Shown: in pieces, positions 58,542-64,000 of the stretch
Position numbering within the stretch: the stretch's first letter is position 1
Layout of the letters: the number at the start of each line of letters is the position of its first letter
Assembly: GCA_911728435.2 (NCBI GenBank)
Contig: OU452201.1
Coordinates: 9,362,001-9,426,000 of the forward strand
Origin: Apoderus coryli
Lineage: Eukaryota; Arthropoda; Insecta; Coleoptera; Attelabidae
Direction of reading: 5' to 3'
Length of the DNA stretch: 64,000 nucleotides
Position numbers and translations under genes: made by a program
Notes under the pieces: model-generated
The model's input: the letters and a program-made list of their open reading frames with translations, nothing else
What the model was told of the DNA's origin: nothing
The model's database searches: none

Positions 58542-59074
58542 TATACATATAGAATTTGATTGATTGAGTTTCAACTATAATTAGAATTTAATGGCGCTAA
58601 CACGACTTGAATAAAATAAAAACAGAAGGAAAGCCTACAGGAATTTTTATGGTAAAAATATACAAAATTAAAATCAATCAATTTAATAATTACCTTTTTT
58701 TAATTTCCCAATATTTGACGCTGAATTATGGTTAGTTGTACAAGGTAGCCAAAAAACAGGGTCGCGAAAATCGCAAATTTCTATCTTTATTAACAGCTGC
58801 GATGCCCTATAGTCTCATCCAAAATAGGACAGTCTACTACAAAATAATGCCAAACTAAAACCCAACGCTTTTATTTGGAAATTCTCTTCTTTGCAAAATA
58901 AGTAGTGTATAGCAAAACACATGATAGAGACAACTTAAATTGAATGGTCTGTTTATTACCTTCGATAAAATAAAGGTAGGCTTTGTAAAACAAATTATAA
59001 CATTTTACACTGCTAAGAAGCAGATTCTGACGTTTAAATCAACTTTCAATGCATTGGTGTTGTTGCTAACAATT
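58542..59074. other. non-coding stretch, nothing recognised
   Basis: May contain the 5' terminal region of the Tc1-like copy that follows. I could not identify a TIR. Confidence 0.4.
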
Positions 59075-60055
59075 AAAAATGGGTCGTGGTAAATCTGTTG
59101 CTGACGAAAAAATGCCAAAATGCTTCCCAAATCGCTGACAGTGTTACCTAGGTCGAAATATTATTAAATTGTCCAACGGGATCTGTGGCCCGAAAACCCA
59201 GAATTGGAAGTCGCCCGTGTTACTCCAATACCAATTTAAGAGCAATAAAACGCATTTTCAAGAAAAATCAGCTTGCGAATTATACCAAATTGAAAATATT
59301 ATGAAATCAGACAAACACAAAAAAGTTTCCAAAGGCAACTTGTCACAGAGCTGCTAAGATTTAAAACTAACAAGGTAGGCTTAAATTAATTTTTTATTAT
59401 TATTTCTATAGGCAAAAGAGAAGCCCTTACTGGCAACTATGCAGAAGAAAAACAGACTAGCGTGGGTCAAAGAAGATAAATTATGGTCCCCGAACCAATG
59501 GAACTGCATTATTTGGAGTGATGAAGCCAGATTTGAGGTATGAGTTGTCATAAGAGCTAAAGAAAAAGTGTTTCAGAATGACTGTATTAAAAAAAAAGTT
59601 AAGTTTCCGGCGTGTTATGATTTGAGGATCCATGTCAGCCCGTGGAGTGAGAAACTTACACTTTGTGGAAGGTATTATGAATGCCAATACGTACATTAAT
59701 GTAACTTAATATTCCAAATTGAACAAATGTGTTTAGACAATATTGAATATAACTTCCAACAAGATGGTGCTGGTGCGGCTAAAAAAGTTAAATATTGGAT
59801 GTTAGAAAACATTATTCCTCTGGACGTCGAGTACTCGCGCCGCCGATTGAAACCTTGTGGCATATCATGAAGAAAAAGCTCTGATCGAATACCGCAAGAA
59901 CCGTTCCAGAATTGTGAACCCGTCTCCAAGAAATATGGAACAGTTTTAGACCAGATCGCTGCCAAACATTAGTTAACACTATACCAAGACGTACCGAAGC
60001 AGTAATCAGTCGAAAAAGCAATGTAACGGTGATTTGCTGCTATTTGGTTCCGTTG
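59075..60055 (+). pseudogene. Tc1-like (DD34E) transposase, degenerate
   Basis: Begins near MGRGKSVADEK (59079) in broken frames. QNWKSPVLLQYQF-like and KTRIFKKNQLANYTK-like pieces represent the DNA-binding part. WNCIIWSDEARFE gives the first catalytic Asp (59520). LHFVEGIMNANTY appears in another frame. FQQDGA.AAKKVKYWML gives the second Asp (59763), and PPIETLWHIMKKKL carries the third residue, Glu, as expected for Tc1 rather than mariner. Many stops and frameshifts occur. No TIR found. Confidence 0.7.
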
Positions 60056-61034
60056 ATTTGTATAAATCGGCATTTTTTCTTTAATTCGTAAGATATTTTT
60101 TCTCTGTTACAAAAAAATGTAGTATTTTAGGGTAATATTAAATAAAAATATCGTATATTATCAGAAATACATTTTAGTTTTTAATACTTTTCGCTAATAT
60201 GACAAAAATTCATAAACAAGTGTAGTTATCGATAGTTGAGACAGGGCTCGTATTTAACCAAAATATTAAAATAGATTGCGCACCAAATTAAGAGATTTAA
60301 AAAAGGTGAAAAGTTTACATCTAAACTATTACGGTAGGCCCTGGTTAGTTCTGTTTTGATGTCGCGGAACTTAATAAACCTCAATCATTTAAATGTTTCT
60401 TGTCGTTCGTAAATACAAATAGAAAATTAAACATAAAACTGACGGCCTCTTTCCCTGGATGTCAAAGTTATCGTGTAACATATAGTAGCCAGCTACTGGT
60501 TGAATATACATACCTATAATCTGTTATGTGCATGTTTAACCACAAGTTAAAACATAAAAATATCTTGTGACATGAATAATACCTGCTTAAACCACATTAG
60601 AATTATATTCAAACCAATTAATTATTACCAAACAAAATGAATTACACAAAATCATCATACACATTATACTATTTTGCCTATGCTATAATTTATGTAAATC
60701 TATTTTAAAAATATGAAAGATACATAACCAAGATATCATATGAAGTTAATTGCTGAGAATATAATCCATTAGGTACTCGGATTCAATGGAAACTAAATAT
60801 TATGTATTATCTATCGAATAAATGCTTTATGTTTTATTAATAAATCTTCTGGAATTGTTCTGATTATATATGGTTCTTGATGTATGTTATTTATTAGGCG
60901 CCTCTTCCATGCTTGGATGAGTAGCCCTCTATACATATCGTTACAATTTTGAACGAAAAATGCTTAATCCGTCAATTTGTCAATCAAAAAGGAAACATAA
61001 ATTAAACAAACCTCTGAGTTTTCCTCACTTAATA
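60056..61034. other. non-coding stretch, nothing recognised
   Basis: AT-rich; no gene. Confidence 0.45.
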
Positions 61035-61099
61035 CGAGGATTGCCTTTTATATTTCGGGATTAGATACCAAAAACAAATATTAATCATCGAAAATCACT

Positions 61100-61755
61100 T
61101 TATTGTTTTTCAAAATATTCCCCATGAAGATCTATACACTTTTGTATGCGTTTGAACCAATTGTCGAAGCACTTTTACCACTCTTATTGAGGTATCTCCA
61201 AAACATGCATTCTGAATGCAGCAACCGCTTCTTCAGGTGTCGAAAAACGTTGACCTCTCAGTTTGTTTTTTACGTACGGGAATAAAAAGAAGTCATTCGG
61301 TGCCAAGTCAGGACTATACGGATGACTCATCAAATCGATGCTTTGGGTGCTCGAAACAGCAGTTGTTTGAGCCGTTGTGTGAGAGCTCGCATTGTCGTGG
61401 TGAAGAATGATCCGTCTTCGGCGGTTGATTTTCCTGATTTCTTGGAAGACAACTGGCAAACAAATGGTTGTGTACCACTCAGAATTGACTGTTCTGCGTT
61501 GTTCTAGTGGTACGGTTGCGCCATGTCCAGTTTCTCCGAAAAAACATTTGCTTGGAAGTGCTTCGTGCGCGAACAACTTTTGTTGGATTTGGCTCATCTT
61601 GAAACACCCATACAGTCGACTGCTCTTTACTTTCGGGCTCATACGCGTAAATCCACGATTTATCACCTGTCACGATGTCATAGACGTGTTTCGAAGCACC
61701 GCGATTTTGAGCATTTCTTTCGACCAATCGACAAGAGCCTTTTTCTGCCTATTTC
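61100..61755 (-). pseudogene. mariner transposase C-terminal two thirds, broken
   Basis: Reading leftwards: ASKHVYDIVTGDKSWIYAYE (first catalytic Asp), VWVFQDEPNPTKV, a frameshift near 61550, GETGHGATVPLEQRRTVNSE, ICLPVVFQEIRKINRRRRII, HHDNASSH (second Asp) and YSPDLAPNDFF (third Asp). One Pro codon is missing between them, so the spacing is 33 rather than 34. Two TAA codons interrupt the segment after EIPQ. The copy is dead, but it supplies the segment that the 21.9-kb copy has lost. Confidence 0.8.
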
Positions 61756-61789
61756 GGCAAAATGATACAGGACGTTTCTATACCTTGTT

Positions 61790-62219
61790 ATGATTATGCA
61801 TGAGTTGCAGTACTTTCCCATACCAGTTTTCCTATCCCAATTATCCAAAGATGAGACCACTGCTGTAGAATTTAGAAGATATGTGGCAGAACATTGGGAA
61901 AACCACGTAGAAATTTTTACTGACGAGTCTAAAAAAGAACGCAACCAAGTGGGGATAGGGATTTTTTGCCCACAGAGAAATATCTCCATAGCAGAAAGAG
62001 TTCCGGATTATTTTTCAATATGTACAGCTGAAATTATTGCTATTAAAAGAGCAGTAGAAATGTGTTGTTCAGAACCTGGAAAATATATTATATTCTCCGA
62101 TTCGAGAGCTGCTCTTATGAAACTGAAAAAAATAGGATTACATGGGAAAATAGACAGGATAACTTTGGAAACTAAAAAATTAATTACTGAGAAAAGGCAA
62201 AACAGAATAATAATAACAT
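61790..62219 (+). pseudogene. LINE RNase H domain, first part
   Basis: VEIFTDESK (first catalytic Asp), TAEIIAIKRAVE (Glu) and IIFSDSRAAL (Asp) are the RNase H active-site motifs in the right order and spacing. The frame reads LETKKLITEKRQNRIIIT and then enters the inserted MITE. Removing the MITE restores ..IIITWVPSHCGIKGNENAD, with the His motif of RNase H. It was therefore readable before that insertion, at least locally. Confidence 0.75.
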
Positions 62220-62678
62220 TAGGGTTATTCTTTCGTAGTGATTGATCTGACCAAGTGAATGTGATTAAACTGAATGTGATTATACTGAACTGAATATTTC
62301 GCGAAACCGGAAGATCATCTTTTTTGTGATTGTCTTTCACTTAACCGCGAAAACTTGTGAAAACAACCAAATCTGCTCTGAAAAGTGGAAAATTATTTCT
62401 TCCATGATATAATTATCCATGTTTTAAACTTTTACAATTTATTGGTTTGATTCGAAATCATATTCCAATTATTATCTCTCAATATTCAACACTTTTAGAG
62501 GTTAACTGTTAACTGAACGAACTAACCGATACCTAGAGGTTGATCAGTAAGCGGCAAGGGGGGTAGGAATTTTAATCAGTTTGGTAGAAGTGACCGATGT
62601 CGAAAGAATACGCACAATCGTGAAATACCTCACAATTTTCAGTTTGTTCACTTTGTTCGGTACGAAAGAATAACCCTA
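62220..62678. mobile_element. 459-bp hAT-like MITE, 18-bp perfect TIRs
   Basis: TAGGGTTATTCTTTCGTA at 62220-62237 and its exact complement at 62661-62678. The 7 bp on either side (ATAACAT and TTATCAT) match at five positions and may be a worn target duplication; an 8-bp one, usual for hAT, is not clear. TAGGG-type ends are common in hAT elements. No coding capacity. Confidence 0.75.
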
Positions 62679-62685
62679 TTATCAT

Positions 62686-63234
62686 GGGTTCCTTCTCACT
62701 GTGGAATTAAAGGCAACGAGAATGCCGATCAATTTGGCGAATAGAGGACGAGAAAAGCAAGAATTAACTGAGTATTTGATATCGTATATGAACCTCCTGG
62801 GAGTACTAAAGAACAGCGTTTGGGTTGGGTGGAGTGAAGAATGGAGGTCGGCTGGACGAACTAAGGGTGTGAACTATGTTGCTATGGTGGAGAAACCATA
62901 TAGAAGGGTATGGTTTAGAAGCTATAATAATAACAGAAAAGATTTAGTTACACTGTGTCGTATGAGGAGTAATCATTGTTTATCGGGTCAACATTTGAAT
63001 AAGATTCATGTGAGGGACAGTGCGCTTTGTGAATGTGGTGAAGAAGAAACTTTACAACATATTTTTTTCGAATGTCCACAGTATGTTGCTCAAAGTAAAG
63101 AGTTGTATCAAGAACTTTCGGTTAGTGCTTTGGTGGCGCCGCTTTGGTTGGGTTCTGTAGTGCATGAATTGCTTTCTCCTAGAGTAGTTGAATTCGTAGG
63201 TCGCTTTTTGCTAGCATGTAATTTGAGACTTTAG
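62686..63234 (+). pseudogene. LINE RNase H end and Cys/His tail
   Basis: Starts WVPSHCGIKGNENAD, the last RNase H motif, then shifts frame near 62740 and runs open to 63234. It contains LCRMRSNHCLSGQHLNKI and ALCECGEEETLQHIFFECP, the C-x-C..H..C motif found downstream of RNase H in I/R1/LOA-type LINEs. It ends VGRFLLACNLRL. Confidence 0.75.
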
Positions 63235-63530
63235 AGTGAGTTCGTGCTTCTGGTGTGGGAAAGATGAATAAGTGAAGGCTAAATTGGATCTTCTTATCTT
63301 TCAAGGTTTTGTGGCGGTTTGGGACTCACACCTTGTGTTATCCGAACGAGTATAAAGGTGTTCAATCACCCCTGGCCAAATAGCCCCGGTAGCTGCGGCC
63401 AATAAAGAAGAGCAAATACATACATACAAAACGTTCAGAGTACGTATAACCTTAAAAATGTCCAAGTTTACGATAGAGCTGTCAGTTACCAGGGTTGCCA
63501 AATCCAGAAATATAAAAGGCAACCCTCGTA

Positions 63531-64000
63531 ATATTATTTACATCCTTCCGATATGGAATGAATTCTTCAGTAATTAATCAAATACGTTTCAAAATACAAC
63601 AGCCCTTAGGGTTCCTCATAAAAGACTACCCATTTTAATATTTCAATTAACATTTTTTTAGTTAACAAAACAAACTTTTTATTTTACTAAATAACAGCTA
63701 ACTCTTTGGGATTTATGATAACTGATAACATATAAATATTGGGCTATTTGGAAGTGTGTATGGTCTCGCCAATAGTAAAATCTATGGGAGCCAAACGTAG
63801 CTACCAGACTGTCCACTCGTAGGTATAGTTACTGATAATCACTGTCGTCTATCTGAATCTACTAGAGCTAATGCAATATTCGTTTATATGTATGTAGACA
63901 CAATTTCTTATTCTAAGGTCATTCCTTGATCATAAAATTAAATTTCTTAAATCTTGGGTCACAGTGTCTTATAAAGTTACTTCTTTACCCCTCTGGAATA
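63531..64000. other. non-coding stretch, nothing recognised
   Basis: AT-rich flank of the mariner; no gene. Confidence 0.45.

Larger units (their letters stand above)
61757..63424 (+). mobile_element. I/R1-like LINE tail inside the mariner
   Basis: Holds an RNase H domain and the downstream Cys/His region of a non-LTR retrotransposon, then about 190 bp of 3' UTR ending CAAATACATACATACAAAA. Its reverse transcriptase and endonuclease are missing, as in a 5'-truncated insertion. It replaced about 400 bp of the host mariner. A small hAT-like MITE later entered its RNase H region. Confidence 0.7.
61035..63528 (-). mobile_element. mariner element interrupted by a LINE tail
   Basis: TA (61033-61034, 63529-63530) flanks TIRs CGAGGATTGCCTTTTATATT and its counterpart, the same family as at 21683. 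On the minus strand the 5' UTR (63528 to about 63425) matches 21683-21790. Then the first ~130 codons of the transposase are missing and about 1.65 kb of a non-LTR retrotransposon takes their place. The transposase resumes at about 61755. Confidence 0.8.

Noticed and set aside
61216..61793. Plus-strand frames of up to 128 codons
   Set aside because: Antisense shadows of the minus-strand mariner transposase.
1..64000. LTR retrotransposon or endogenous viral copy
   Set aside because: I found no paired long terminal repeats, no gag or protease motifs, no integrase and no viral gene in either strand.

Overview
The window reads as AT-rich, non-coding, repeat-dense insect DNA. Every protein I can recognise belongs to a transposable element, apart from one broken THAP-domain gene. 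The mix of mariner, Tc1-like and DD41D elements with long terminal inverted repeats (TIRs), RTE/BovB-like, jockey and I/R1-like LINEs, hAT pieces and many small palindromic elements is typical of an arthropod genome. A beetle is my guess, but nothing here proves the order. Long spans contain no gene I can support.

Layout. 1-15 kb: non-coding DNA with a 649-bp inverted-repeat element (2292-2940), a hAT remnant on the minus strand (4820-5285), a palindromic repeat family split by a LINE 3' end (6368-7309; second copy at 13987-14390), a 36-bp perfect palindrome (9751-9786) and the first of five copies of a tRNA-like repeat. 15-23 kb: a 78-bp perfect palindrome, two long-TIR DD41D-type transposons with broken transposases (15451-17314 and 17903-20522), a broken mariner (21683-22858) and a hAT fragment. 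24-31 kb: a third copy of the palindromic family, a multi-exon THAP pseudogene (26521 to about 28000) cut off by an RTE endonuclease fragment, and a complete DD41D transposon with the only open, intact-looking transposase of the window (28771-30858). 31-38 kb: hAT and Tc1/mariner debris, then mostly non-coding DNA with Penelope-like hammerhead cores. 38-42 kb: a 5'-truncated jockey LINE interrupted by a 5'-truncated RTE LINE, with a 10-bp target-site duplication that dates the order of events. 43.4-44.3 kb: a perfect 420-bp tandem duplication made of smaller GCGAAAGTCGC repeats. 45-61 kb: a dead mariner, LINE 3' ends, several MITE-like elements, a solo TIR relic and a dead Tc1-like copy. 61-63.5 kb: a mariner containing an I/R1-like retrotransposon tail, which itself contains a hAT-like MITE with 18-bp TIRs.

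How the parts relate. There is no operon or pathway. The only functional relation visible is parasitic: the intact DD41D transposase at 28.8-30.9 kb could in principle act on its own TIRs. The other long-TIR copies start with the same CAGGGTG sequence, but their internal sequence differs and cross-mobilisation is only a guess. The relative ages of several insertions can be read from nesting: THAP gene before RTE fragment; jockey before RTE; mariner before LINE before hAT MITE.

I found no clear new biological system. The observations most worth following are the intact DD41D element, eight dispersed hammerhead-like cores of Penelope type, the tRNA-Ala-like repeat family, the 420-bp satellite-like duplication, and the THAP gene with a single in-frame stop in its zinc finger.
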